From positions 1 to 64,000 of the forward strand of contig CAVOPA010000005.1 of assembly GCA_963697705.1 (NCBI GenBank): a stretch of 64,000 nt of DNA. Direction: 5' to 3'. Position 1 is the first letter of the stretch; every line of letters begins with the position of its first letter. The position numbers and the translations under genes are program-made. Origin of the DNA: CAVUCH01 sp963697705. GTDB lineage: Bacteria > Acidobacteriota > Vicinamibacteria > Vicinamibacterales > JAENWD01. Below, in pieces: positions 42,849-52,866 of the stretch. Under the pieces are notes generated by a model. The model worked only from the letters and a program-made list of their open reading frames with translations. It was not told the DNA's origin and did not search any database.

Positions 42849-45557
42849 ATGCCCTTGCAGGCCGGTACGCGTCTGGGCCCGTACGAAGTCCTCTCCCTCA
42901 TCGGTGCCGGGGGCATGGGCGAGGTGTATCGGGCCCGCGACACGCGCCTGGGCCGTGAAGTGGCGATCAAGGTCCTACCGGCTGACCGCGTGGCCGACGC
43001 AGACCGGCGTCGGCGCTTTGTCCAAGAGGCGCAAGCGGCGTCCGCCCTCAACCACCCGCACATCATCACGATCTACGAGATCGAGTCGGCCGACGGGAAC
43101 GACTTCATCGTGATGGAGTACGTCCGCGGCAAGAGCCTGGATGCGCTCATTCCACGGCAGGGAATGCGCATCAACGAGGCGCTTCGGATTGCGATCGCCG
43201 TTGCGGACGCCCTCGTCACCGCGCACGCGCGCGGCATCGTCCACCGCGACCTCAAGCCGGCAAACGTGATCGTCGGCACGGATGGCACGGTCAAGGTGCT
43301 CGATTTCGGGCTTGCCAAGCTGCTTGGCGCGCCCGACACGCCCGACGAGGACTCGCCCACGTTCACGAGCCATGCACTCGTGAGCGCCCCGGGGACGATC
43401 GCAGGCACCGCCGCCTACATGGCGCCGGAGCAAGCGACGGGCGGGACCGTTGACGCACGGACCGACATCTTCAGCTTCGGCGCGATGCTCTACGAGATGG
43501 TGACGGGATCGCGCGCGTTTCCTGGGGCGTCCACCGCCGATACGCTGAACGCCGTGATCCGCGCGCAACCCACACCTCCGAGCGCGGTCGCCGCGGCGAT
43601 CCAGGGCGACCTCGAGAAAGTGATTCTCCGGTGTCTCCGCAAAGATCCGCCGCGGCGGTACCAGCACATCGACGACGTGAAGGTGGCGCTGGAGGATGTC
43701 AAGGAGGAGTCGGAGTCGGGCGTGACGGCGCCTGCCTCGGTCGTGCGCACCCATCGTCGCGGACCGATCGCGGCGCTGGTTGCGGCTGCGCTCGTGATCG
43801 TGGGCGCAACGGCATGGCTGCTGCTGCCGTTGCACCGTCGCCCGCAGGCGCCGGCGCCGATGCGTCCTGTGGCGCTCACGTCGTTGACGGGTTGGGAGTT
43901 CTATCCCACCTTCTCGCCTGATGGCGAGCAGGTGGCGTTCTCCTGGAACGGGACGAAGCAGGACAACTGGGACGTGTACGTGACACTCGTGGGGTCCTCG
44001 GACGTACGTCGGCTCACGAGTGATCGGGGCGAAGATGCCAGGCCGACGTGGTCGCCCGACGGGCGCCAGATCGCGTTCGTCCGGCAGCGAGCCGACGATT
44101 CCACCATTCACCTGGTCTCGCCCCTCGGCGGTGCGGAACGACGATTAGGCGACTTCAAAGGCGCCGATTCACTGGACTGGTCACCGGATGGGAAGTGGCT
44201 GGCGGCCGGGAACTCCGGACACCTGAACTTCGGCCTCTGGGCCCTGTTGCCGCGCCCCGGTGGCACGGGACCGCGAGGCATTTACCTGGTGTCCGTCGAA
44301 GGCGGCGCCGCGCGGCCACTGATTGTCTCGAAGTCGAACCGTGTCGATTCGAAGCCGGCCTTTTCGCCCGACGGCCAGCGCCTCGCGTATGTCTCCTGCG
44401 ACTCTTCCGATGTGGGCCTGGCAGGGATGCGGGATTGCGATGTGGCTCTGGTCGAACTCGATATATCGCGCGCCACGGCGCAGCCTCCCCGCCGGCTGAC
44501 GACGCAGCGGTACGAGCTACATCCCTTCCCTGACATGGACGCGAGACGGCAGCGCCATCATCTACGATGCCGTCGGGCAGAACGTTCATTTCCGGCTTGT
44601 GGCGCGTGACTATCGACGGCAATCGCGCGCCCGAGCGCATCGAGGGCGCCGGCGAGTCGCCACCGCGCCAGCCCTCGCCCGGTCGCGCGATCGGCTCGCG
44701 TTCACACACATGTCGCTCGACGAGGACATCTATCGATTCCAAGCAGACGGTTCTGTACAGCTGGTGACAGGATCGAGCTTTACGGACGAGGATGCACGCT
44801 TATCGCCTGACGGCCGCCGACTCGCGTTTACTTCCGCGCGGGCGGGCGGCAAGATCGACGAGATCTGGATTGCTGACGCTGACGGATCGAATCCGCAGCA
44901 ACTCACCAACGGTCCCGGAGTGGTCAGGGGTCGCCGTCCTGGTCGCCCGACGGGCGGCGCATTGCCTTTGACGCGCGGGTCCGGGTGAGGACTCCCATAT
45001 CACACCTGTGGATGATTGATGCCGATGGCGGCGCCCCGCGTCGGCTCACGGCCGAAGCGGGCGACCAGGTCGTGCCTACGTGGTCGCACGACGGGCGATG
45101 GATCTACTACTCCTGGTGGCAGGCGGACACACGCGACATCTGGCGAATGCCCGCCGATGGCGGCGTCCCAGAGCGGCTGACCCACGGGGCGGGCGGCGCA
45201 TTCGCGTGCGAGTCGGCGGACGGCAAGAGCCTGTTGTTCCAACCGAAGGACGCCGATTCGCCCCTGATGACCATGGCGCTGATGGGCGGTGACGCGCGGC
45301 AACTGATTCCGTGCGTGAAGAACAGCGCGTTTGGCGTCGGGTCGCGGGGCGTCTACTACGTGCCTTGCGATTCCACCGTCGACCCGCCGCTGTATGTGCT
45401 CGATCCGAAGACCGGTCGAAGCGTGCGCCTCGGCACCCTGGACGGCCTCAGGGAGCGCCCCCTGGGCCTCAGTGTGTCGCCCGACGGCAAGACAATCATG
45501 TACCCGAGGCAAGTGCTCTCACGCGCCGACCTGATGCTGATCGAGAACTTCCGGTGA
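42849..45557 (+). pseudogene. Membrane serine/threonine kinase with PD40 propeller, four frameshifts
   Basis: The restored protein of ~900 residues has a Hanks-type kinase domain at ~10-275: glycine loop IGAGGMGEVYRARD, VAIKVLP, catalytic loop GIVHRDLKPANV, VLDFGLAK and YMAPEQATGG. One transmembrane helix follows (AALVAAALVIVGATAWLLL), then PD40 blades (TFSPDGEQVAFSW, TWSPDGRQIAFVR, TWSHDGRWIYYSW) ending SRADLMLIENFR. Kinase motifs are intact up to ~44530; frame changes near 44535, 44580, 44680 and 44930 break the propeller. The kinase half and helix could still be made as a truncated protein of ~560 residues. A near-leaderless promoter lies just upstream. The propeller is expected to sense extracytoplasmic signals. 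Confidence 0.82.
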
Positions 45558-45711
45558 GTTGATCGCGATGGCTCACGTTGGCACTGCACACCGGGATGCG
45601 TCGCAGCGAGCTTATGCGTCACCTCGCCACGTCTGCGATCGCCTGTGAGAGCACGAGACGAACAACCCCACGATGAAGATCCCGTCGGTCGCGCGGGTAA
45701 TCACCTGCTGC

Positions 45712-48597
45712 TCATCTTCGCAAGGTAGCCGGTAAGTTCAGCACGACGCTGATCGCTTCCGCCTGCGGCCTGGCCGATCGGCTGATGAGGAACTTCGTCG
45801 CATCGCGAGACACCGCGTAATGCCTCGCGACGGCCTGCGCCTCGGTCGAGTTGACGCGCGTGGTGAATAACGCCTTGGGCGGACTCAGTTCGACAGTAGA
45901 CGGGGTACTCCGGACGGACACCGCCATCAGCGTCTGATCGGGCGCCAGATAGAACAGCTCCTTCCCATCGCGGCTCCACTGCGGTTCCAATCCCCCGTTG
46001 GCAGACACCTGCCGCCGCAGGCCAGGACCGGGGAACGCCTGGAGGTAGACCTGGTAGAGCGCGGATTCGTTCGACACATATGCCAGCCAATGACCGTCCG
46101 GCGAAAGGGTGCCGTAGCCTTCGTCAGCAGCCGTGGCGACGACCGGTACAGCTGCGGCGCCTGGCGGGTCGAGTGGCAACACCCAGACGTCACCGCCGGT
46201 GCGCGGCTGCCTGCCGTTGAAAACGAGCCGGCGTCCATCGGACGACCAGCCGGTCGGACCCTTGGGAAAGGGCGTCTTCAGCAGCAGCCGCTCGGTGCCG
46301 GAGCCATCGGCGCTGAGCTCGTACAGATTCGGCGGCACCTCGCGAAGGGAGTTGAAGGCGATGCGAGACCCGTCCGCGGACCAGAGCGGAAACATGTCGT
46401 GCGACGGATTGAACGTCAGGCGAGATGGCTCACCACGGGCAAAATCGAACCGCCACAAATCGATGCCGCCCGTGCGCGGGTCGGCACGGTCGTAGACCAC
46501 GCTGCGATCGTCGGGCGACAGCGACAGGCTGTTGAAGAATCCCGTTGGACCCGGGCGACCGACCTCCCGCCCGTCTCGATCGAACCACGTGAGCTGCGAT
46601 TGGCCGACGGCACCGGCGAAGAAGACCAGCGTCCCGTTGTCAGAGACAGACAGAAGCGCGCGAGAGATCAGCGGATTCAACGCGGCCGAGCGCGCGACCG
46701 GAATCGGATCGCCACGGATTTCCAACGCCTGCTCGTCGAACTGCTGTGCGACGAGCGCGCCCTCTTGCCAGAACACGATATAGCCAGGCCGCGCGTACAC
46801 GGCGTTCGATCGCGCGGCGACCACGCGCTTCGTCTGGGTCGAGTCCAGCGAGCCGACGATGATTGCGGCAGTCTCCGGATTGCTCGACGCAGGCGTGTAG
46901 AGGAGAAAGTGACGGCCGTCGGGCAAGAACGACGGATACCAGGTGCCCAGCGGCAGTCCGGTTGCACGCGTCGGATTCACCGGCACCGCGGCGCCGCCGG
47001 CGGCGGAGACTCTGAACGGACCGGCGGGCGGGCTCGGCACGAAGACGATGACGCCCTCACGATTCCAGGTCCCGCCGCGTGCGCCACCGGCGTCGGCGAG
47101 GCTGCGCACCCGGCCGCTGGCGAGGTCAATCGTCTTCAGTCTGCCCTGGGCAAAGAATCCGATGGCTCGATTGTCCGGTGACCAGAAGGGCATTGCCGCC
47201 CCGTCGGAGTCCGGGAGCGGCCGTGCTCCTTCCGATGAGTCGAGTGCCTGCACGTAGAGGAGGCGGGTCGCCTTCGCGTCGTTCGCCACGAACGCGAGAT
47301 GCAGGCCGTCAGGCGACACCGCCGGCGCGTCTTCGGTGGCCAGCGTCGTGCCAGCCGGCGGCACGACGGAGAGAAAATGCCGAGGCAGTTCGCGCTCCGC
47401 CGCATGCCTGGGAGCCATGATCCACACGGCCGCCGCCACGCTCACAGCGAATAGAGCGATCAACCACGGCGCCCAGCGTTGGAGACCGCGGCTCGGTGCG
47501 ACGGTCGCGTCAGCGCCCAGGGTCCGATCCTGATCGATCCACTTCAGTTGCAGCAGCACGTCATGCATGCTGGCCCAGCGCTCGTCGCGATCCTTGATCA
47601 GGCACGTACGGACGATGCGATCGAGCACGCGGGAGGCGAGCGGCTGAAGGGCGATGACGGAAGGCGGCTCGGACGACATGATCGCCGAGATGACGCTCGC
47701 CTGGCTGTCGCCGGCGAAGGCGCGAGCCCCTGTCAGCATCTCGTAGAGGACCGCACCGAACGCGAAGATGTCGGCCCGCTGATCGGCCTCCTTCCCTTCC
47801 AGCTGCTCCGGCGACATGTATTGGAGGGTACCGACGATCGTGCCGCGCGCCGTCAGCGGATCGACTGCACGCGTCTCGCTCGTGCCGGACATGACGATCG
47901 AGTCGGGCCGAAGCTTGGCGAGACCGAAGTCCAGCAGCTTCACGCCGCCCTTGGTCAACATGATGTTGCCCGGCTTGAGATCGCGATGGACAATGCCGTG
48001 GGAGTGCGCCTTGTCGAGCGCGTCGGCGACTTCGATGGCGTACGAAAGGGCCTGCGCGACCGGGATGGCACCGGCCGCAAGCCTGGCCGACAGGGTCTCG
48101 CCCTGGACGTACTCCATGACCAGGAAGTCGATGCCGTCCTGGTGGCCAATGTCGTGAAGCGTACAGATACGGGCGTGGGTGAGCGCCGAGATGGCGCGCG
48201 CCTCGCGCTCGAATCGCTGCCGCCGCTGCGGATCCGCGGCCACCTGCGCCGGCAGCACCTTCAACGCGACCGTCCGACCCAACCGCGTATCGCGAGCGCG
48301 ATACACCTCACCCATGCCGCCGGCGCCAATCAGCGCCTCGATTTCAAACGCGCCCAGCCGCATCCCGGGTGTCAGTGTCGGCACCGGTGTCGGCGACGCC
48401 AACGGCTGTTGGAGATGTCGAGTCGAGAGGAAATCGCCGGCATCTTCATGTGCGGCGAGCAATGACTCCACTTCCTCGCGGAGCGCTCGGTCGTCCCGGC
48501 ACGCGGCGTCGAGGAAGGCTTGACGCTCGCTTGTCGGCCGCGCCAGCGCGGCGTCGAAGATGGCGAACGCGCTGTCCGACCCATTGGCCGCCATCAC
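45712..48597 (-). CDS. Serine/threonine protein kinase with PD40/TolB propeller
   Basis: This intact 961-residue receptor kinase starts with a short helical segment typical of sigma-linked kinases (SERQAFLDAACRDDRALREE, ESLLAAHEDAGDFL). The kinase domain at ~80-350 carries IGAGGMGEVYRARD, VALKVLP, GIVHRDLKPGNIML, LLDFGLAKL and YMSPEQLEGKEAD. A transmembrane helix near 378-397 (WLIALFAVSVAAAVWIM) leads into a PD40 propeller (AVSPDGLHLAFVAN, FWSPDNRAIGFFAQ, TLSPDGHWLAYVSN, QWSRDGKELFYLAP). The GTG at 48597 overlaps the sigma-factor TGA; the ATG at 48594 is one base into that stop. The overlap means translational coupling to the sigma gene, so the kinase probably controls or reports to it. Unlike the neighbouring PD40 genes it has no frameshift. 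Confidence 0.9.
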   Translation of the reverse strand: MMAANGSDSAFAIFDAALARPTSERQAFLDAACRDDRALREEVESLLAAHEDAGDFLSTRHLQQPLASPTPVPTLTPGMRLGAFEIEALIGAGGMGEVYRARDTRLGRTVALKVLPAQVAADPQRRQRFEREARAISALTHARICTLHDIGHQDGIDFLVMEYVQGETLSARLAAGAIPVAQALSYAIEVADALDKAHSHGIVHRDLKPGNIMLTKGGVKLLDFGLAKLRPDSIVMSGTSETRAVDPLTARGTIVGTLQYMSPEQLEGKEADQRADIFAFGAVLYEMLTGARAFAGDSQASVISAIMSSEPPSVIALQPLASRVLDRIVRTCLIKDRDERWASMHDVLLQLKWIDQDRTLGADATVAPSRGLQRWAPWLIALFAVSVAAAVWIMAPRHAAERELPRHFLSVVPPAGTTLATEDAPAVSPDGLHLAFVANDAKATRLLYVQALDSSEGARPLPDSDGAAMPFWSPDNRAIGFFAQGRLKTIDLASGRVRSLADAGGARGGTWNREGVIVFVPSPPAGPFRVSAAGGAAVPVNPTRATGLPLGTWYPSFLPDGRHFLLYTPASSNPETAAIIVGSLDSTQTKRVVAARSNAVYARPGYIVFWQEGALVAQQFDEQALEIRGDPIPVARSAALNPLISRALLSVSDNGTLVFFAGAVGQSQLTWFDRDGREVGRPGPTGFFNSLSLSPDDRSVVYDRADPRTGGIDLWRFDFARGEPSRLTFNPSHDMFPLWSADGSRIAFNSLREVPPNLYELSADGSGTERLLLKTPFPKGPTGWSSDGRRLVFNGRQPRTGGDVWVLPLDPPGAAAVPVVATAADEGYGTLSPDGHWLAYVSNESALYQVYLQAFPGPGLRRQVSANGGLEPQWSRDGKELFYLAPDQTLMAVSVRSTPSTVELSPPKALFTTRVNSTEAQAVARHYAVSRDATKFLISRSARPQAEAISVVLNLPATLRR

Positions 48598-49220
48598 CCA
48601 CGACTCGACTGTGGTGCCGACCGCACCGTACTGCGTGCCGCGCCGCCGATGATCGGCCGGAGCTCGCGGAACAGCCAGGCACGGGCGCGCGTCCAGTCAC
48701 GTTTGATGGTTGCCGGCGACAACCCCAGCGCTTCTGCGGACTCCTCGACCGTCAGACCGCCGAAGAACCGCACGGTCACGAGGTCGGCAAGGCGAGGCGC
48801 CACGACTGCGAGCCGCGTCAGCGCCCCGTCCAGGTCGAGCAGCTCGATGTCGCGCGGCCCCACCTGCGCCACATCATCAGCAAGCGTCACGCGGCACCCC
48901 GAAGCGCCGCGCTTGGCGGCCGCCCTGCCTCGCGCGTGATCGACCAGGATCTGGCGCATGAGTCTGGCGGCAATCGCGTAAAACTGGGCGCGGTTCTGCC
49001 AGCGAACGCGTTTCAGATCGACCAACCGCAGATAGGCCTCATGCACGAGCGCCGTCGGTGTCAGCGTGTGGTCAGGACGTTCTGCCCGCAATCGGCGATG
49101 GGCGACGCGTTTCAGGTCGTCGTATACCGCCGAGATCAGGCGCCCGTCGACGGTTTCGTCGCCCCGTCCCCAGGCGACCAGGAGCCCCGTCACGTCATCG
49201 GCGGCCCGCTTCACTTCCAT
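48594..49220 (-). CDS. ECF-like RNA polymerase sigma factor (Sig-70_X6 type)
   Basis: This 208-residue sigma factor has region 2 (TALVHEAYLRLVDLKRVRW, RAQFYAIAARLMRQILVDHA) and region 4 (LADLVTVRFFGGLTVEESAE, LGLSPATIKRDWTRARAWL). The HxAYLRL and R-RxRxW patterns and a gene-overlapping PD40 kinase are typical of the Sig-70_X6 group in Acidobacteriota and Planctomycetota. No anti-sigma gene is adjacent; the coupled kinase may take that role (inference). It is divergent from the secreted protein at 49338 across 117 bases, a plausible target. Confidence 0.9.
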   Translation of the reverse strand: MEVKRAADDVTGLLVAWGRGDETVDGRLISAVYDDLKRVAHRRLRAERPDHTLTPTALVHEAYLRLVDLKRVRWQNRAQFYAIAARLMRQILVDHARGRAAAKRGASGCRVTLADDVAQVGPRDIELLDLDGALTRLAVVAPRLADLVTVRFFGGLTVEESAEALGLSPATIKRDWTRARAWLFRELRPIIGGAARSTVRSAPQSSRG

Positions 49221-49337
49221 GTGGAGGGCGGATTGTACCTGAGTCGCCGGCGGGCATGAGCCGGTTTTTCCGCGGAATCCGCTTCAGGGGTCAAGCGATG
49301 GCGCCCGATTCCGGGACCCTCGCCGAAGGAGCTGACC

Positions 49338-49835
49338 ATGAAGCAAATGACGCGAAGGACGCTGAAGACCGCCCTCCTGCCGGGGGCCGTGATGTGTGCG
49401 CTCCTCTCGCACGGCGCTGCGGCCCACGCCGCGGGCACGGCGGCCAAGCTGGAGGGAACGTGGATCAACCAGGTGAGTCCGTACGATTGCGACTCCGAGC
49501 AATCGGCCGGGGTGACGTTCTTTTCACTCACGTCGTTCAATGAAGGCGGCACGACGCTGTTCGCTCCCAGCTCGCCGTTCCCCTCTCAACGAACACCGGT
49601 CGTTGGTGCGTGGGAGAAGGTCGGCGACCACACCTACAAGAGCCTCGGCGTCGCCTTCCTGTTCAACGCCCAGGGCTTCTTCGACGGGTCGCAGAAGATC
49701 GCGAATACCTGGCAGCTGAATACCAACGGGGACGAGCTGACCGGGACGACGGTGAGCGAGTGGTTCAACACGTCCGGCGAATTTGTCCGCCGTGTCTGCG
49801 CAACCGTCGTGGGCACGCGGATCCACGTCGAGTAG
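49338..49835 (+). CDS. Small secreted protein, paralogue of the gene at 23022
   Basis: This 165-residue exported protein has a signal peptide (TALLPGAVMCALLSHGAAAHA) and the same domain as 23022-23519: KLEGTWINQVSPYDCDSEQ, FFSLTSFNEGG, GAWEKVGDHTYKSLGVAFLF, and final RRVCATVVGTRIHVE. Lengths are identical, and both Cys and most aromatic positions are shared. AAGGAG six bases before the ATG fixes the start. It is divergent from the sigma/kinase operon, just as its paralogue is divergent from a winged-helix regulator. Function unknown. Confidence 0.75.
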   Translation: MKQMTRRTLKTALLPGAVMCALLSHGAAAHAAGTAAKLEGTWINQVSPYDCDSEQSAGVTFFSLTSFNEGGTTLFAPSSPFPSQRTPVVGAWEKVGDHTYKSLGVAFLFNAQGFFDGSQKIANTWQLNTNGDELTGTTVSEWFNTSGEFVRRVCATVVGTRIHVE

Positions 49836-49962
49836 TCCTTCGATGGCGCGCGAGCGCGACCTCCGAGCGCGCTCGGGATGAGCGCCGCGCGCCAGCTCGC
49901 AGACCGGCGACGTAGCCGCATGCACGTTAACCCCTGTACTCGCTTGATTGAGTACGGTTTGA

Positions 49963-50220
49963 CCGGGTTCCGGGTTCTGAGTTCCAGGTGGGGTTCCTCG
50001 TTCCTCGTTCGTTCCAGGTTCCCGGGGATTCAATGGTTCCGGTTCCTTGGTTTCGAGTTCCAGGTTCGTCGCAGGCTCGATTGGAGCGGCGGCGATATCA
50101 GGAGCCAGGCACTTGGAACCCGGAACCCGTGAACAAGGAACTTGGAACGAACCCGGAACCTGGAACCCAACCTGGAACCCAGAACCCGGAACCCGGAACC
50201 GTACCCAACACAAGTTCCGG
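49963..50220 (-). repeat. GGTTCC/GGAACC hairpin element, copy 2 (most complete)
   Basis: The left arm (CGGGTTCCGGGTTCTGAGTT and on) and the complement of the right arm agree over ~58 bases with about eight mismatches, forming a long imperfect hairpin around a ~110-base core. Much of each arm is a 7-base periodic array of GGAACCY units. The terminus CCGTACCCAACACAAG ends three bases before the stop of the minus-strand TonB receptor. The other end lies ~128 bases past the secreted-protein gene. Confidence 0.85.
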
Positions 50221-50222
50221 GT

Positions 50223-52613
50223 TTACGGATGGAATGTGAACTCCGTGCCCCACAGGCGCGGATCGCCAGGCCGCGCCGTGACCGCAGGAAATCCTGCGTT
50301 GGGGAACGATGCGCCGGTCACGTATTCCTGGTTACCGACGTTGCGCACGTACACCGAGAACTCCCATCGCCTGCTGGAAGGCCGGAGACCGGCGCGCAGA
50401 TGCAGCAGCCCGTAGGGCGCCTGCGACTCGATGTCGGTGTTGAATGGCGTGAAGAAGGCCCGACTCTGCCACTGCAGGTCGCCGCGGGCAAACACGTGCC
50501 AGCCTTCTGCCGGCGCGGCCTCGTAGAGAGTCGATGCGCTGCCAGACCACGCTGGCGCGTTGTTCAGTCGATGGCCTGAGGCATCGCCGCGCACGTCGCC
50601 CGGTCCGACGGCATCGTATCGATCGTATTTCGCGTCGAGCCAGGCCAGATGCCCGGCGAGCTGCAACCCGCGCCACGCGGCCGCCGCCGTTTCGATCTCG
50701 GCACCCTTGATCGTGGACGCGGCTGCGTTGCTGATCGCCGTCACGCCGGGTGAGACGAACGTCTGAACCTGTAGATTGCTGTAGTCGTTGTAGAACATCG
50801 CCGCATTGAGACGCACGCGCTCGTGCGCCATCGTTCTCTTGATCCCGATCTCATACGTCCAGGCGAACTCGGGCAAGTACGCGCTGCCGGGCCGGGGTGC
50901 TGTCACGTTGAGCCCGCCGCTCTTGAACCCGCGCGCAGCAGACCCATACAGGAACGTGTCGCGAGAGATGCCCAGCTGTGCGCTGGCCCGCGGCGTCCAC
51001 GCGTGGTACGTGACGCTCTCCACGAAATCGTAGAAGGAGCCGGGCACGGCAAGCACGTCGGTGCCGAGGCGGTAGACGCCGCCAGTGTTGTGCACATCTT
51101 TCTGCTCGTCGGAGTAACGAACGCCGGCCGTCACCGAGACACGCCCGGTGATTGCGTATGTCGCCTGTCCGAACAGCGCCCAGGCCCACGTATCGACGGT
51201 CGAGAAGGGGCGCCTTTGGACGCCCGGCCCGAATGTGTGATCTCGACCGGGCCATCGCCGTGCTCGTCGTAAAAGAACGAGCCGGCCAGCCAGGTGAGCT
51301 TCTGGACACGACCGCCGATGTTCAGTTCCTCGGAGATCTGTCGCGCGAAATCCCCGGCCGCCACCGTGACGATGGGCAACTCCGTTCCATCCGGATCGAT
51401 GAATATCCGCGAATCAGACTTTCGATAGGCGGTCAGGCTCATCATCGAGATGGTGTCGGTCAGCTGCGCGGTGACTCGCGCGGTGGCTCCCTTTCTGCGT
51501 CACGTCACCTGACGCCTCGTGGCTGGCACGCACCAACCAGAGACTGGCAGGAATGTCGATGTCGAAGCCGGGCCTCGCCTGTATCGCCTTCGCGTACGGC
51601 AACGGAGTGCCGTCGAACCGCCCGTAGTCTGCCGACAGCAGCAGTTCGTTTCGCCTGCCAAGAACAACTCGCATCTGCCCGCGCGCCGCCCACGTGTCTT
51701 CGCTGCCCAGTGGATTGTCGGGGTGCTCCAGATCCTTGACATAGCCGTCGTGTGACCCTCGCAGAAACGCAAATCGACCCATGAGCCGATTCGCCGCCAG
51801 GGGGCCGCTGACTGCTCCCTCGACCCGAAGCTTGTCGTCCGCGCCTGCAAGCACGCGCCCCCGGGTTGCCAACGTGTTGGTGGGCTGTCGGCTGACGATG
51901 TTGACCGTGCCGCCGACGGAGTTTCGCCCGTAGAGCGTCCCCTGTGGACCGCGCAGGACTTCGATACGCTCGACATCCATCAACCCGACCGAGACCATGG
52001 CAGGCCGGCCTGCGTAGACGCCGTCAAGGTGGAACGTCGAGCTGGGCTCGACGCCCGCGACGCCGGAGTTCGAGCCGATGCCACGGATGGTCAGGAGTGG
52101 GCTGCCGGTGGGCCCTTCTGACACGGTGAGGGTGGGCACGAATCCGGCGAGCGCTTCGATCTTCTCGACCTGAAGCGCCTCGAGCGTCCTGTCAGGCAGC
52201 GAGGTGACCGCGGTGGGCGTCGACTGAATATCCGTCGGACCGGCCTTCGTGGCCGTCACGCTCACGCGATCCGAGAATGCCGCAACGTCGAGGACCATCT
52301 CGAGGTCCGCCGAATCCTCACCGAGGGTGAGCTCGAGCACCCTTGGCTCGAACCCCTCCAGCGTGGCGGTGACCCTGTAGCTATCGGGCGGGAGGCCATC
52401 GACCTCGAACCGTCCTGTTGCATCAGTCACGACCAGGCGGGCCGTTGGAAGGGCCGGACCAGTAACGGACACCGAGACACCCATCAGCGTGGCGCCCGTT
52501 GCATCCCGAACGATGCCGGTCATTCGGGGCGTGCCGTGCACCTGCCCACCATCCGCCCGGTGCGACTGGCCGCAGCACATCAAACCCAGCATCACGACAG
52601 AAGCGAGACGCAT
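50223..52613 (-). pseudogene. TonB-dependent receptor (FecA/FepA-like plug), two frameshifts
   Basis: The restored receptor is ~796 residues. A signal peptide (RLASVVMLGLMCCGQS) is followed by a carboxypeptidase-regulatory-like domain (MTGIVRDATGATLMGVSV), a plug with SPLLTIRGIGSNSGVAG, VERIEVLRGPQGTLYGRNS and VGGTVNIVSRQPT, and a beta-barrel (RGFKSGGLNVTAPRPG, FSVYVRNVGNQEYVTG). The plug is the classic siderophore/vitamin-type rather than the Oar type of the other receptors. Frame changes lie near 51498 (+1 in a G run) and 51238 (-1). The ATG at 52613 follows GGAGGGG by five bases. The last residues (WGTEFTFHP) end at a TAA that abuts the hairpin element, so the native aromatic C-terminus may have been altered. 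Divergent from the outer-membrane protein at 52867. Confidence 0.82.
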
Positions 52614-52866
52614 TGCCCCTCCACCGGATCGGCGTGACTGGCGGATCATACGGACTGGCGACTACGGGCTCAATGCTGGCAGGATCCGCGGCCCTCCGTA
52701 CGACTCGGCAACGCCGCGTTGCCGCGCGGTCTGCAGAGTGCGAATGTGCAGTACGTGACGTGCTCCTGAACGGCTGAGCATTTTGCCTCTCTCGGGATTC
52801 AGTCGAACCGAACCTGAATCGCGCGACCTGTCACGACCCGCTCGCGTATGCTGGCGAGTGATTCAT

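Noticed and set aside
49963..50220. CRISPR-like array
   Set aside because: The repeated units are 7 bases with no unique spacers and are arranged as inverted arms, so this is a hairpin element.
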